NCBI RefSeq assembly: GCF_004153605.1
Contig: NZ_SDSI01000002.1
Span: 186,001 to 250,000, forward strand
Direction of reading: 5' to 3'
DNA: 64,000 bases
From: Qipengyuania_B thermophila
GTDB lineage: Bacteria > Pseudomonadota > Alphaproteobacteria > Sphingomonadales > Sphingomonadaceae
The translations under genes and the position numbers were made by a program. Numbering within the stretch: position 1 is the first letter of the stretch; every line of letters begins with the position of its first letter. A model generated the notes under the pieces. It worked only from the letters and a program-made list of their open reading frames with translations. It searched no databases and had not been told where the DNA came from. Shown piece after piece: positions 8,167-18,752 of the stretch.

Positions 8167-9296
8167 GACGCGGCGCCTGCCAGACGCCGAGCGAAGTCGG
8201 CGCGCAGATTGGCCCAGAACAGCGGAATGTCATAGACGTGGTAGTTGTTGCCGGGCAGCACGGCCGAGCCCATCCGCGGGGGCGCGCCGATCAGCAGCAG
8301 GCCGCGCCGGTCGCAGCGGGCCGGAACGGCCCCGGGGACCAGCACGGCATCGCCGTTGTTCTCTTCCGGCTTCAGGGTGCCCAGATTGGCGGCAGCGGGC
8401 GCTTCCCCGCCGCTGCGCCCGGTCAGGGGGTTCGTGCACACGATCGGACTGTCTCCGCGCGCCTGACCGTCGAAACCCAGCGAGGCGGCATAGGTGCCGA
8501 GCAGCGCGGACGGATCCGCCGGCTCCGCGAAGCTCGACCAGCTGACGATGCAGCCGCGTTGGTCCGGCTGCGCACAGGCCGGCAGCCCAAGCGAAGGCAG
8601 GTCACGGTCGGCGGAGACGGGCCAGCCGATGATGTAGGCCACGGCGAGGCGGCGGCGCAGATCATCGCCCACCGTCTCGTTCAGCAGGCGCAGGATGTGC
8701 AGTGCGCCCTGCGAATGGCCGGCAAGAACGATCGGCAGGTCTGCCGGCACGTCTTGCAGGAACTGTGCGAAAGCCTGCGCCACGTCCTGATAGGCAGCAT
8801 CGATCGCCGCATCGGCATCGGGCGACCGGGCGAGGAAGGCGCCCACCGTGGCCTGGCGGTAGCGCGGCGCCCAAACCTGGGTTGCGCCGGCGAACGGGCT
8901 GGCCATGCCGCGCAGATAGGTGCGCGCCAGCTCCTGGGACTCGGGGTCGTCGAGAGGCGCGTTCCACTGGCTGCGCGCCACGAAGCTCGTCGGGTGCACG
9001 AAGAACACGGCGGCGCGGACGGGCGTCGGAGGGGCGACGCGCCCGTCGCCCCCGTCCGGCGCATTCTCGAGCCTGGGGCGGAACAGGACTGGGTTCGGCC
9101 CCTGAAGACCGGGCCGGGCGAGCCACAGAGCCGGGTCGGCATAAGCGTTCGGCGCCAGCGCCGCCTGCGGCTCGAACTGCCGGGTCGGCACAAAGGCGAG
9201 CCGGGTCAGCTCGCTCGAGAACAGGCGCAGCACGATGAGCGTCCCGATCGCGAGGACGATGAGAAACGCCACGACGTAGAGGAACTTGCGTGCCAT
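8163..9296 (-). CDS. DUF3089 family alpha/beta hydrolase, membrane-anchored
   Basis: A 377-residue protein beginning with one membrane-spanning segment (residues about 5-27, FLYVVAFLIVLAIGTLIVLRLF) and continuing into a DUF3089 domain. The domain has VFFVHPTSFV (oxyanion loop), WAPRYRQATVGAF, the nucleophile elbow LAGHSQGALH, and the C-terminal GNNYHVYDIPLFWANLRADFA carrying the probable catalytic His. The family is related to alpha/beta hydrolases; activity is unassigned. It is translationally coupled to ruvX. In many related genomes the place after lepB is taken by rnc and era, which are absent here. Confidence 0.88.
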   Translation of the reverse strand: MARKFLYVVAFLIVLAIGTLIVLRLFSSELTRLAFVPTRQFEPQAALAPNAYADPALWLARPGLQGPNPVLFRPRLENAPDGGDGRVAPPTPVRAAVFFVHPTSFVARSQWNAPLDDPESQELARTYLRGMASPFAGATQVWAPRYRQATVGAFLARSPDADAAIDAAYQDVAQAFAQFLQDVPADLPIVLAGHSQGALHILRLLNETVGDDLRRRLAVAYIIGWPVSADRDLPSLGLPACAQPDQRGCIVSWSSFAEPADPSALLGTYAASLGFDGQARGDSPIVCTNPLTGRSGGEAPAAANLGTLKPEENNGDAVLVPGAVPARCDRRGLLLIGAPPRMGSAVLPGNNYHVYDIPLFWANLRADFARRLAGAAS

Positions 9297-9379
9297 CCGT
9301 GATGTCGCGTCTCAGATGCGCGGCCGCGGTTGGCCGAGGCCCGCGACGCCTGGGCGGTTCGTGTGCAATAGCCCTGGCG

Positions 9380-10312
9380 TCATGGAGCAGGGCGGATGTC
9401 CGGCCGCAGCGAGGTCCAGGCGCGGTCGCCTCGCAGGGAGGTGAACCAGGTCACGGGGTTCAGGCTGGTGGTGCCGTCGAGCGAGAAGGTGACGAACTCG
9501 GCCCGGCCGCTGATGTTGGCGAGCGGGACCGGCCCGCCTAGCCCGCCGCCTTCCACCGTCAGCGGAGCGCGGCTGTCGGCCGAATGGTCGCGGTTGTCGC
9601 CCATCACGAAGACGGAATCCTGCGGCACCACCATCTCGTCCATGTCGTCGAGCAGCTGCGAACGATGGTCGATGATCAGATAGCTCGCTCCGTTCGGCAG
9701 CGTCTCGCGGTAGACCGGCATCTCGCAGACGATCCGTCCGTCAGGCAGGCGGGTGCGCATACCGGGGTAGGCGCCCGGGTCGCAGCGACTGTTCAGATCG
9801 ACCGGCAGGCGGACCGGCGGCTCGACTTCCTGCGGCACGGGACGGCCGTTGAGAATGATCTGGCCATTGCGGATGGCGATGCGGTCGCCGGGCAGGGCAA
9901 CCACCCGCTTGATGTAATCCTCGCTGCGGACCGGGTGCACGGGCACGACGATGTCCCCGTAGGCCGGCGTGCTGCCGAAGAGGCGCCAGTCGCCCCGCGG
10001 CAGAAGGTGGAAGGAGATGGACGACCAGTTGAACCCGTAGGGATACTTGCTCACGATCAGCCGGTCGCCGACCATGAGGTTCGGAAGCATGGACTCGCTG
10101 GGAATGTAGAACGGCTTGGCGACGAAGCTGTGGAAGCCGATCACAGCGAGGAGCATCAGAGCCAGGCCACGCAGTTCCGCCAGCCAGTTGATCGGCTCCC
10201 GCCTTTCCTCGCGCCGCTCGGAGGCGGCAGCCGACCCGTCCTTTGCCAGCACGGTCTCGCGCGGCGAGCGGGCCGCGGCGGGAGGATTGGCGGGATCTGA
10301 TGGTGGGCTCAT
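9380..10312 (-). CDS. lepB: Signal peptidase I
   Basis: A 310-residue type I signal peptidase. After a charged N-terminal tail of about 40 residues comes one membrane helix (about 48-62). The catalytic Ser is Ser74 in [13 protein letters not shown] and the general-base Lys is Lys135 in [27 protein letters not shown] is the conserved box E. It removes signal peptides from exported proteins at the periplasmic face of the membrane. The ATG at 10312 overlaps the acpS stop (ATGA). The expected downstream partners rnc and era are missing from this locus. Confidence 0.96.
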   Translation of the reverse strand: MSPPSDPANPPAAARSPRETVLAKDGSAAASERREERREPINWLAELRGLALMLLAVIGFHSFVAKPFYIPSESMLPNLMVGDRLIVSKYPYGFNWSSISFHLLPRGDWRLFGSTPAYGDIVVPVHPVRSEDYIKRVVALPGDRIAIRNGQIILNGRPVPQEVEPPVRLPVDLNSRCDPGAYPGMRTRLPDGRIVCEMPVYRETLPNGASYLIIDHRSQLLDDMDEMVVPQDSVFVMGDNRDHSADSRAPLTVEGGGLGGPVPLANISGRAEFVTFSLDGTTSLNPVTWFTSLRGDRAWTSLRPDIRPAP

Positions 10313-10710
10313 TGCTTGACTGCCTCGATGATTACGAACGCCTGAGCCCACGGATGGTCGTCGGTCATGGTCAGGTGGATGAAGGACAGATGACCCGGCG
10401 GAATCAATTCCGCAAGGCGTTTTGCCGCCCCGCCGGTCAGGTGCAAGGTGGGCGCGCCGGACGGCGCGTTCGTCACGGCGATGTCCCGCATGTAGACGCC
10501 GCGGGCGAAGCCGGTGCCGACCGCCTTCGCGAACGCCTCCTTGGCGGCGAACCGCTTGGCCAGCGTTCCCGCCTTCGTGTGCGGCCGGCTCGCCGCCTTG
10601 GCGCGTTCCCCGGCCGAGAAGACCCGCTGCTCGAAACGGTCACCCCAGCGGTCGAGCGAGGCGGCGATGCGCTCGATGCTGCACAGGTCGGAGCCGATGC
10701 CGACGATCAC
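10309..10710 (-). CDS. acpS: Holo-[acyl-carrier-protein] synthase
   Basis: A 133-residue phosphopantetheinyl transferase of the AcpS type. The start is GTG at 10710, reading [15 protein letters not shown], with the Mg2+-binding Asp of GSDL; the second conserved region is [18 protein letters not shown]. It transfers 4'-phosphopantetheine from CoA to the serine of ACP, activating fatty acid synthesis. The start overlaps the preceding small membrane protein stop as GTGA and its own stop overlaps lepB, so the pdxJ-acpS-lepB block is coupled throughout. Confidence 0.95.
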   Translation of the reverse strand: MIVGIGSDLCSIERIAASLDRWGDRFEQRVFSAGERAKAASRPHTKAGTLAKRFAAKEAFAKAVGTGFARGVYMRDIAVTNAPSGAPTLHLTGGAAKRLAELIPPGHLSFIHLTMTDDHPWAQAFVIIEAVKQ

Positions 10711-10985
10711 AGCGCACGCACGAAGACTGCGGCGACGAGCGCCAGCACGAGAAGGTGCAGCGCGACCTGCGCCTTGAACAGCGGGTGCGTGACGTCGCCT
10801 CCGGCGATACGGAAGGCGCCCGCATAGCCCGCCACCTGAAAGACGAGCCAGGCCGGCGCGAACAGCCACAGCGTTCCGGTGCCCACGGCCAGCCCAAGCA
10901 GCAGCAGCGATGCGAGGAACGGCACGGCCGCCGCCGCCAGCACCAGACCGGCCCCGCGCAAGCCAGTATCGTCCGGAGCGGTCAT
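10707..10985 (-). CDS. Small membrane protein between pdxJ and acpS
   Basis: A 92-residue hydrophobic protein starting [16 protein letters not shown] with about three predicted membrane helices (roughly 13-35, 38-58 and 70-91). I recognise no domain. It sits between pdxJ and acpS with four-base overlaps at both ends, so it is certainly translated with them. A small hypothetical protein in this position is common in sphingomonads. A function in membrane biogenesis would be a guess. Confidence 0.75.
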   Translation of the reverse strand: MTAPDDTGLRGAGLVLAAAAVPFLASLLLLGLAVGTGTLWLFAPAWLVFQVAGYAGAFRIAGGDVTHPLFKAQVALHLLVLALVAAVFVRAL

Positions 10986-11725
10986 CGCGCCGCATCCATC
11001 AGGCGGCGCATCTTCAGCACGGCCTGTTCGAGCCCGACGAAGATGGCCTCGCCGACGAGAAAATGGCCGATGTTGAGTTCGGCAAGCTGCGGAATGGCGG
11101 CGACAGGCTGGACGTTGTCGTAGGTCAGCCCATGGCCGGCATGCGGCTCGATGCCATTCTTGGTTGCCAGCGCCGCCATGTCGGCAAGCCGGCGCAGTTC
11201 GGCTGCCCTTTGCTCGGGCGAGGCATGGGCGTATTCGCCGGTGTGGAACTCCACCACCGGGGCGCGCAGGCGGATGGCCGCGTCGAGCTGTCGTTCGCAC
11301 GGGGCAATGAACAGCGACACCCGGATGCCGGCGGCAAGCAGCCGGTCAACGAAAGGGTACAGCAGATTGTGCTGCCCGGCCGCGTCCAGCCCGCCTTCGG
11401 TCGTGCGCTCTTCCCGGCGTTCGGGGACGAGGCACACCGCGTGCGGCCGGTGGGCAAGGGCGATGTCCAGCATCTCCGCGGTGGCCGCCATCTCGAGGTT
11501 GAGCGGGAGATCGGTGGCCTCGGCGATGCGCCGCAGATCGTCGTCGCGGATGTGGCGGCGGTCTTCGCGCAGGTGCGCGGTGATCCCATCCGCGCCGACG
11601 GCGGCGACCTGCTGTGCCGCGCGGACCGGGTCGGGATGATCGCCCCCTCGGGCGTTGCGCACGGTGGCGACATGATCGATGTTGACGCCCAGCCGCAGCT
11701 TGCGTGGTGCCGGCACCGTGGTCAT
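10982..11725 (-). CDS. pdxJ: Pyridoxine 5'-phosphate synthase
   Basis: A 247-residue TIM-barrel enzyme matching PdxJ over its full length: [19 protein letters not shown] at the N-terminus, [58 protein letters not shown], and [11 protein letters not shown]. It condenses 1-deoxy-xylulose 5-phosphate with 3-amino-2-oxopropyl phosphate to form pyridoxine 5'-phosphate in the DXP-dependent vitamin B6 route. The start overlaps the pyrE stop by four bases, so pyrE, pdxJ, the small membrane gene, acpS and lepB form one chain. Confidence 0.97.
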   Translation of the reverse strand: MTTVPAPRKLRLGVNIDHVATVRNARGGDHPDPVRAAQQVAAVGADGITAHLREDRRHIRDDDLRRIAEATDLPLNLEMAATAEMLDIALAHRPHAVCLVPERREERTTEGGLDAAGQHNLLYPFVDRLLAAGIRVSLFIAPCERQLDAAIRLRAPVVEFHTGEYAHASPEQRAAELRRLADMAALATKNGIEPHAGHGLTYDNVQPVAAIPQLAELNIGHFLVGEAIFVGLEQAVLKMRRLMDAAR

Positions 11726-12321
11726 GGCGTCGCTGCGGAGGGCTGCGCGCGGCTGCCCGGTTTGACCGGCGGAATGGCTGCCAGATCGGCCGGCACCGCG
11801 TCCGGCGCGTAGGAGGGAACGTCTAGGTTGAGGAGCGCGTGCAGCGGCACGCCAAGATCCGCGTTGCCGCCGCTGCGGTCGACCAGCGCCGCCTCGGCCA
11901 CGACCTCGCCGCCCAGCGCCGCGATCGCCGCCATGGCCTCACGGCTCGACAGCCCGGTGGTGACGACATCCTCGACCAGCAACACCCGCTCGCCCGGCGC
12001 GATCGTGAAGCCGCGGCGCAGCACGAACCCGTCGCCGCCACGTTCGAGAAACACCGCGTCGCGGTCGAGCGCACGGCCCATCTCGTGCCCGATGATCAGC
12101 CCTCCCATGGCCGGCGAGACCACCTTGTCCACAGCTTCGCGCAGCTCTGCCGGAAGGCGCCGCGCGAGCGCCTCGGCCAGACGGGCGGCGCGCCGGCCGT
12201 TCATCAGCACGCGGGCGCACTGGAGGTAGTGCCGGCTGTGGCGGCCGGACGACAGAAGAAAATGCCCTTCAAGCAGCGCGCCGCTGGCGCGGAACTCTTC
12301 CAGCACGTCCTGTGGGGTCAT
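11722..12321 (-). CDS. pyrE: Orotate phosphoribosyltransferase
   Basis: A 199-residue type I phosphoribosyltransferase. [19 protein letters not shown] is the orotate-binding N-terminal region, [19 protein letters not shown] the central loop, and [18 protein letters not shown] the PRPP-binding motif with the VEDVVTTG signature. It converts orotate and PRPP to OMP in pyrimidine synthesis. The ATG at 12321 begins [10 protein letters not shown]. It heads the pyrE-pdxJ-acpS-lepB chain and is divergent from ctaC. pyrC, for an earlier step of the pathway, lies separately at about 24.6 kb. Confidence 0.95.
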   Translation of the reverse strand: MTPQDVLEEFRASGALLEGHFLLSSGRHSRHYLQCARVLMNGRRAARLAEALARRLPAELREAVDKVVSPAMGGLIIGHEMGRALDRDAVFLERGGDGFVLRRGFTIAPGERVLLVEDVVTTGLSSREAMAAIAALGGEVVAEAALVDRSGGNADLGVPLHALLNLDVPSYAPDAVPADLAAIPPVKPGSRAQPSAATP

Positions 12322-12386
12322 CGCATGCTCCGGTTCCGCAGCGGGGTTGAGGCCCCTTGACGCGGGCGCAAATCTCCTAGAAGCGC

Positions 12387-12415
12387 TTGAGCAGAGGCAC
12401 AAGCGGTCCTATATC
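12387..12415 (+). promoter_or_regulatory. Predicted sigma70-type promoter of the cta operon
   Basis: TTGAGC at 12387-12392 and TATATC at 12410-12415 are separated by exactly 17 bases, a good fit to the housekeeping -35/-10 pattern in an otherwise GC-rich stretch. Transcription would begin near 12422, upstream of the first possible ctaC start (GTG at 12445). This is a by-eye match, not an experimentally known site. Confidence 0.5.
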
Positions 12416-12444
12416 GCCGGCGCTGACGAGGCGCTGGTCCGACT

Positions 12445-13635
12445 GTGCAGGAGCGGGAAACCGCGGAACGTGCCGACAACCCGGTAGTGAAAGACCTAGG
12501 TGTGACGCTATTCCAATCGAAAGGGCCGGCAGCGGGTGTTCCCCGTCTCGCGGTTCTGGCCAGCGCGCTGCTGATGATCGCCGGTGTCGGAATGACTCCG
12601 GCCGTGGCGCAGCAGCCGTCGCCTTCGCCGACCGTTGCGGCGCCGCTCGCGCCGCCGGCGCCGGACGCCGCTGCCAACGTCGCGCCTGACGATCCGCAGG
12701 GCGCGACGCCTGGCAACGACACCGCTCCGCAGGAAATCCGTGGCGGGGACGGGCCGGAAGCCGCCGGGGCGGACGCGTATCAGCCGCTCGGCCCGGAGTG
12801 GATCCGGGGCGTCCCGGCCGATCCGCGGCAGGATTTTGCCAAGGCGCTGACCTTCCAGGACCAGTATTCAAACACTGGGAACTATGCCCTGTGGATGCAC
12901 AACTGGGTGCTGCTGCCGATCATCGTGGCGATCACCCTGTTCGTGCTCGCCCTGCTCCTGATCGTCATCGTGCGCTACAACCGGCGCCGCAACGCGGTGC
13001 CGTCCAAGACGACGCACAACACGCTCATCGAGGTGGTGTGGACGGTCGTTCCCGCCCTGCTGCTGCTCGTCATCGCCATCCCCTCGATCCGCCTTCTCGC
13101 CAAGCAGTACGAGGCGCCGCCGGAAAACGCGGTGACCATCAAGGCGACGGGCTACCAGTGGTACTGGACCTACACCTACATGGACAACGGCGAGTTCGAG
13201 ATCATCTCTAACATGATGCCGGAAGAGGAGGCGCAGGCGCGCGGGTTCCCCTCTCATCTTGAGGTGGACAACCGCCTCGTGGTGCCGGTCAACACGCCAA
13301 TCCGGCTGCAGACCACGGCGGCCGATGTGATCCACTCGTTCGCCGTTCCGTCGCTTTGGTTCAAGCTCGACGCCATTCCGGGTCGCCTGAACGAGCGGAT
13401 GCTGACCATCCGCGAGCCGGGCATTTATTACGGGCAGTGCTCCGAATTGTGCGGCGCGCGCCACGCCTACATGCCGATCGCGATCGAGGCGCTGCCGCGG
13501 CCGCAGTGGGAAGCCTGGGTGCGCGCGCAGGGCGGCACCCTCGGCGACGAGGCGGAGGCCGAAGCCGGAGCGCAGCCAGCTGCGGTTCCTGCCGCCACGG
13601 AGGCGGCCGCGCCCGCTGCCGGCGCCGCAGAGTGA
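12445..13635 (+). CDS. ctaC: Cytochrome c oxidase subunit II
   Basis: Subunit II of the aa3-type terminal oxidase. A signal/leader region (hydrophobic about 34-55) precedes a Pro/Ala-rich linker, then two membrane helices (NWVLLPIIVAITLFVLALLL and VVWTVVPALLLLVIAIPSI). The periplasmic cupredoxin domain holds the CuA site CSELCGARHAYM (Cys-x3-Cys-x3-His) with the upstream His in VIHSFAVPSLWFKLDAIPGR, plus the aromatic GYQWYWTYTY electron-entry patch. An Ala-rich tail follows. It accepts electrons from cytochrome c. The start is uncertain: GTG at 12445 is used; GTG codons at 12487 and 12499 are alternatives. It opens the cta operon. Confidence 0.95.
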   Translation: MQERETAERADNPVVKDLGVTLFQSKGPAAGVPRLAVLASALLMIAGVGMTPAVAQQPSPSPTVAAPLAPPAPDAAANVAPDDPQGATPGNDTAPQEIRGGDGPEAAGADAYQPLGPEWIRGVPADPRQDFAKALTFQDQYSNTGNYALWMHNWVLLPIIVAITLFVLALLLIVIVRYNRRRNAVPSKTTHNTLIEVVWTVVPALLLLVIAIPSIRLLAKQYEAPPENAVTIKATGYQWYWTYTYMDNGEFEIISNMMPEEEAQARGFPSHLEVDNRLVVPVNTPIRLQTTAADVIHSFAVPSLWFKLDAIPGRLNERMLTIREPGIYYGQCSELCGARHAYMPIAIEALPRPQWEAWVRAQGGTLGDEAEAEAGAQPAAVPAATEAAAPAAGAAE

Positions 13636-13662
13636 TTCCAACTTATTCCTTTCCTGCAGTGA

Positions 13663-15414
<1,752 letters not shown>

Positions 15415-15475
15415 GGGCAGGCGCAGTTGGTCCGGCCCGCCGCCGGCAGCCGGGCCGACTGCGCATGCTGACAGG

Positions 15476-16396
15476 ATGATGATCACAGCTGCCACGTCTC
15501 TGCAGAGCGCCCGACCGGCCGATTGGCGGGATTTTTTCGCCCTGACCAAGCCGCGGGTGATGAGCCTGGTGATCTTCACGGGCCTGTGCGGACTGCTCGC
15601 GGCGCCCGGATCACTCCATCCGGTGCTGGGGTTCACCGCCATCCTGTGCATCGCCATGGGAGCCGGAGGCGCCGCCGCCCTCAACATGTGGTGGGAAGCC
15701 GATCTCGACCGTCTGATGCGGCGGACCGCGGGGCGGCCGCTGCCGGCCGGGCGGCTCGAGCGGCGCGACGCGCGCGACTTCGGCGTCGCACTCGCGGTGG
15801 CCTCCGTCGGCATCATGGGGCTGGCGATCCACTGGCTGGCGGCGGCGCTGCTCGCCCTGTCGATCGTGTACTACGCCGTAGTCTACACCATGTGGCTGAA
15901 GCCCCGCACGCCGCAGAACATCGTGATCGGTGGCGGGGCCGGGGCGTTTCCGCCGCTGATCGGCTGGGTGGCGGTGACGAACGAGATCACCGTCATGCCG
16001 CTGCTCCTGTTCGCCATCATCTTCATGTGGACGCCGCCGCATTTCTGGGCGCTCGCCCTGTTCGCCCAGACGGACTACGCCAAGGCGGGCATTCCGATGA
16101 TGCCCGTCGTCCGCGGGGAGAAAGCCACGCGCGCGCAGATCCTGATCTATGCCGTGCTGCTGTGTCCGATCGCGCTCGCGCCCTTCATCATCGGCGCGGC
16201 GGGGGCGCTGTACGGCGCCGCGGCGCTGATCCTGTCGCTGGCGTTCGTCGCGCTGGCGGTGCCGGTGTTTGCCGGGCGCAGCGAAGAGGCGAGGGCGGAG
16301 AAGCGGCTGTTCGGCTTCAGCATCCTCTATCTGTTCGCGCTGTTCGCGTTGCTGGTCGCGGATGCGCTGCTGGCCCGGGCGGGACTGCTGCAATGA
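15476..16396 (+). CDS. ctaB: Protohaem IX farnesyltransferase (haem O synthase)
   Basis: A 306-residue polytopic UbiA-superfamily prenyltransferase. The first Asp-rich motif is [24 protein letters not shown] and the second region includes [28 protein letters not shown] and [14 protein letters not shown], all characteristic of CtaB/CyoE. It attaches farnesyl to haem B to give haem O for the oxidase. ATG at 15476 (MMITAATS) is used, preceded by ACAGG; the second ATG at 15479 is equivalent. The stop overlaps the next small gene (ATGA). Confidence 0.95.
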   Translation: MMITAATSLQSARPADWRDFFALTKPRVMSLVIFTGLCGLLAAPGSLHPVLGFTAILCIAMGAGGAAALNMWWEADLDRLMRRTAGRPLPAGRLERRDARDFGVALAVASVGIMGLAIHWLAAALLALSIVYYAVVYTMWLKPRTPQNIVIGGGAGAFPPLIGWVAVTNEITVMPLLLFAIIFMWTPPHFWALALFAQTDYAKAGIPMMPVVRGEKATRAQILIYAVLLCPIALAPFIIGAAGALYGAAALILSLAFVALAVPVFAGRSEEARAEKRLFGFSILYLFALFALLVADALLARAGLLQ

Positions 16397-16518
16397 CGCC
16401 CGACGAAGAAGCCGACCTGCAACGGCGACGCCGAAGCCGCAACCTCGTCGTGGGCGGCGCGCTGCTGTTCTTCGCCGTGCTGTTCTACGCCATCACCATC
16501 GTGCGCATGGGAGATTGA
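16393..16518 (+). CDS. 41-residue single-helix protein of the cta operon (CoxF-like)
   Basis: A tiny protein, [17 protein letters not shown] followed by one hydrophobic helix (about residues 18-36) and a short VRMGD end. The start overlaps the ctaB stop as ATGA and the stop lies one base before ctaG, so coding is strongly implied by packing. Small one-helix proteins occupy this ctaB-ctaG slot in many alphaproteobacteria and are sometimes annotated CoxF. An Arg cluster before the helix predicts a cytoplasmic N-terminus. A role as a small oxidase subunit or assembly protein is inferred from position only. Confidence 0.75.
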   Translation: MTPDEEADLQRRRRSRNLVVGGALLFFAVLFYAITIVRMGD

Positions 16519-16519
16519 G

Positions 16520-17131
16520 ATGGAGGCCAGTCGCAACCTCCGCACCGGTCTGCTGGCGGGCGGCATCGCGCTGGCGATGCTTGCGCTGGGTTTCGCGGCC
16601 GTGCCGCTTTACCGCATCTTCTGCCAGGTAACCGGCTTTGGCGGCACCACGCAGATCGCCAGCGAAGCGGACGCTGTGCTCGCGGAACGTTTCGCCCGCA
16701 GTGCCGGAACGCGGCCGATCTCCATCCGGTTCGACGCCAGCACGGCCCGTGACCTCCCGTGGTCATTCCGCCCCGTCCAGATCACCGACCGGGTCCAGAT
16801 CGGCGAACGGGATCTGGCGTTCTACACGGCCCGCAATGACGGCGACCGGCCGATCACGGGAGTGGCCTCGTTCAACGTGTCGCCCGCCTCCACGGGCAAG
16901 TACTTCCACAAGGTGCAGTGCTTCTGCTTCACCGAGCAGACCCTGCAGCCCGGCGAGGAGGTGCGCATGCCGGTGCTGTTCTACGTCGATCCCGCCATTC
17001 TGGACGATGAGAACGCCCGCAATGTCGAGCAGATCACGCTGAGCTACACCTTTCACGAGGCGCTTGAACCGGCCGCCGGAACGTCTGGACCGGCCGCGGG
17101 CGGCGCACTAAGGAGCCAGCAGGCGAGCTGA
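16520..17131 (+). CDS. ctaG: Cytochrome c oxidase assembly protein CtaG/Cox11
   Basis: A 203-residue copper chaperone of the Cox11 type. One N-terminal membrane anchor (about 11-30, GLLAGGIALAMLALGFAAVPLY) ends in FCQVTGFGGTTQ. The periplasmic beta-domain holds the Cu(I)-binding pair in KVQCFCFTEQTLQPGEEVRMPVLFYVDP. It delivers copper to the CuB site of subunit I. The start is one base after the stop of the 41-residue gene, and ctaE follows after 14 bases with a GAAGGAAGAG ribosome-binding site. Confidence 0.96.
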   Translation: MEASRNLRTGLLAGGIALAMLALGFAAVPLYRIFCQVTGFGGTTQIASEADAVLAERFARSAGTRPISIRFDASTARDLPWSFRPVQITDRVQIGERDLAFYTARNDGDRPITGVASFNVSPASTGKYFHKVQCFCFTEQTLQPGEEVRMPVLFYVDPAILDDENARNVEQITLSYTFHEALEPAAGTSGPAAGGALRSQQAS

Positions 17132-17145
17132 GAAGGAAGAGCCAC

Positions 17146-17967
17146 ATGGCCGGAACTGCCAATCACGACTACCACATCCTTCCGCCCGATATCTGGCCGC
17201 TTGTCGGATCGCTTTCGGCGCTGACGTTCACGACCGGGCTCGTGCTGCTGATGCACGACATGCCGAGCCACTGGCTCGTGCTGGGGCTGGGCATCGCCGG
17301 CCTGATCGCGACCTTCTATGGCTGGTTCTCCAAGGTTGTCGCAGAGTCGCAGGCCGGCCACCACACGCCGGTGGTGCAGCTGCACATGCGCTACGGCATG
17401 ATCCTGTTCATCGCTTCGGAGGTGATGTTCTTCGTCGGGTGGTTCTGGGCCTGGTTCAGCTTCGCCCTGTTCCCGAGCGAACTGGCCGATGTGATCGGCG
17501 GCCGATTCCCGCCGGCCGCCATCGAGTCGGTCATCAATCCCTTTCAGCTGCCGCTGCTCAACACGCTGATCCTGCTGTGCTCGGGGACGACGGTGACCTG
17601 GGCGCACCATGCGCTGATCCATGGCGATCGCGACGGCCTGAAGAAGGGTCTGTGGGCGACGATCATCCTTGGCGTCATCTTTTCGCTGATCCAGGCGTAC
17701 GAATACGCCATTGCGCCGTTCCCCTTCGGGGAAAACACCTACGGCTCGGCCTTCTACATGGCGACGGGTTTCCACGGGTTCCACGTCATCGTGGGGACGA
17801 TCTTCCTCATCGTGTGCTTGCGTCGCGCCTATCTTGGCCACTTTACGCCGCGGCAGCATTTCGGCTTCGAGGCGGCGGCCTGGTACTGGCACTTCGTCGA
17901 CGTTGTCTGGCTGTTCCTCTTCATCGCCGTGTACATCTGGGGCAGCGCCGGCGTTCCCTACCACTGA
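17146..17967 (+). CDS. ctaE: Cytochrome c oxidase subunit III
   Basis: A 273-residue protein with seven predicted membrane helices. Conserved stretches are HDYHILPPDIWPLVGS, LHMRYGMILFIASEVMFFVGWFWAWF with the invariant Glu in SEVMFF, TVTWAHHALIHGDR, and ATGFHGFHVIVGTIFL plus AAAWYWHFVDVVWLFLFIAVYIWG at the C-terminus. Subunit III stabilises the oxidase and helps proton uptake. A clear GAAGGAAGAG precedes the ATG. The next recognised gene, the SURF1 homologue, starts 157 bases downstream. Confidence 0.97.
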   Translation: MAGTANHDYHILPPDIWPLVGSLSALTFTTGLVLLMHDMPSHWLVLGLGIAGLIATFYGWFSKVVAESQAGHHTPVVQLHMRYGMILFIASEVMFFVGWFWAWFSFALFPSELADVIGGRFPPAAIESVINPFQLPLLNTLILLCSGTTVTWAHHALIHGDRDGLKKGLWATIILGVIFSLIQAYEYAIAPFPFGENTYGSAFYMATGFHGFHVIVGTIFLIVCLRRAYLGHFTPRQHFGFEAAAWYWHFVDVVWLFLFIAVYIWGSAGVPYH

Positions 17968-18124
17968 TGGATGAGAATGCCGGGGTGAACGCCGCGCCTG
18001 CGAAGGGGCGCATGGCGTTCACCCGTGTCGCCGCAGGTGACCGGCCGTGGTGCGGTATAGGTGCGCCAAAGTCCCTTGGGCTGTGCGGCGGCGCGGGTGG
18101 AGCGCACACGTCTGCGGACGAGGC

Positions 18125-18697
18125 ATGACGCTGAGGCAGGTTCCGCTGGTGCCGACCGTTCTGGTCGTCGTGGCTGTGGCGGTCATGATTGCTCTCGGTG
18201 TCTGGCAGCTCGGGCGGGCGGAGGAAAAACGCGCGCTCATCGCGCAGTACAGGGCAGCCGTGACAGACGCGCAGCCGGCCGCGTTTCCGCACACCGCATC
18301 CGCCGCCGCGCGGGTGCTCTATCGCCGGACGCAGGTGCGCTGCGTCTCCGCCAGTCCGGCGGGCGCCGTCAGCGGGACGAGCGCGGACGGGCGCAAGGGA
18401 TGGGCGCACCGGGCCCGGTGCCGTGACGCCAACGGAAGGGACGTACTCGTCGACCTCGGCTTTTCCGACCAGCCGGTGGCGCCGTCCTGGAGAGGCGGCT
18501 CCGTCGCCGGCGTGATTGCCCCCGGACCCCGGCTCGTTGCCGATCCGCCGCTCGCGGGGCTGTCGCCGCTCCGCCGGCCCGATCCTTCCGATCTGCCGGA
18601 CAATCACCTGGCATATGCGATCCAATGGTTCGTCTTTGCCGGGGTGGCGGTCGCCATTTACGTGCTCGCGCTGCGCCGAAGGTCCACCGGTTCCTGA
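18125..18697 (+). CDS. SURF1 family cytochrome oxidase biogenesis protein
   Basis: A 190-residue SURF1-type protein with one membrane helix at each end (about 8-27 and 166-184). LGVWQLGRAEEKRALIAQY is the N-terminal SURF1 motif (G-x-WQ-x-xR) and DNHLAYAIQWFVFAGVAVAIYV the C-terminal one. SURF1 assists haem a insertion into subunit I. It is shorter than typical members (about 230-250 residues), with a compact periplasmic part, but both signature ends are intact. ATG at 18125 (MTLRQVPLVP) is used; it closes the oxidase block just before thrC. Confidence 0.9.
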   Translation: MTLRQVPLVPTVLVVVAVAVMIALGVWQLGRAEEKRALIAQYRAAVTDAQPAAFPHTASAAARVLYRRTQVRCVSASPAGAVSGTSADGRKGWAHRARCRDANGRDVLVDLGFSDQPVAPSWRGGSVAGVIAPGPRLVADPPLAGLSPLRRPDPSDLPDNHLAYAIQWFVFAGVAVAIYVLALRRRSTGS

Positions 18698-18752
18698 TCC
18701 GGCCGTCGGCGCGGCTTGCCCGCCGTTGCGGGCCGGGCTAGGTGCCCAGCGG

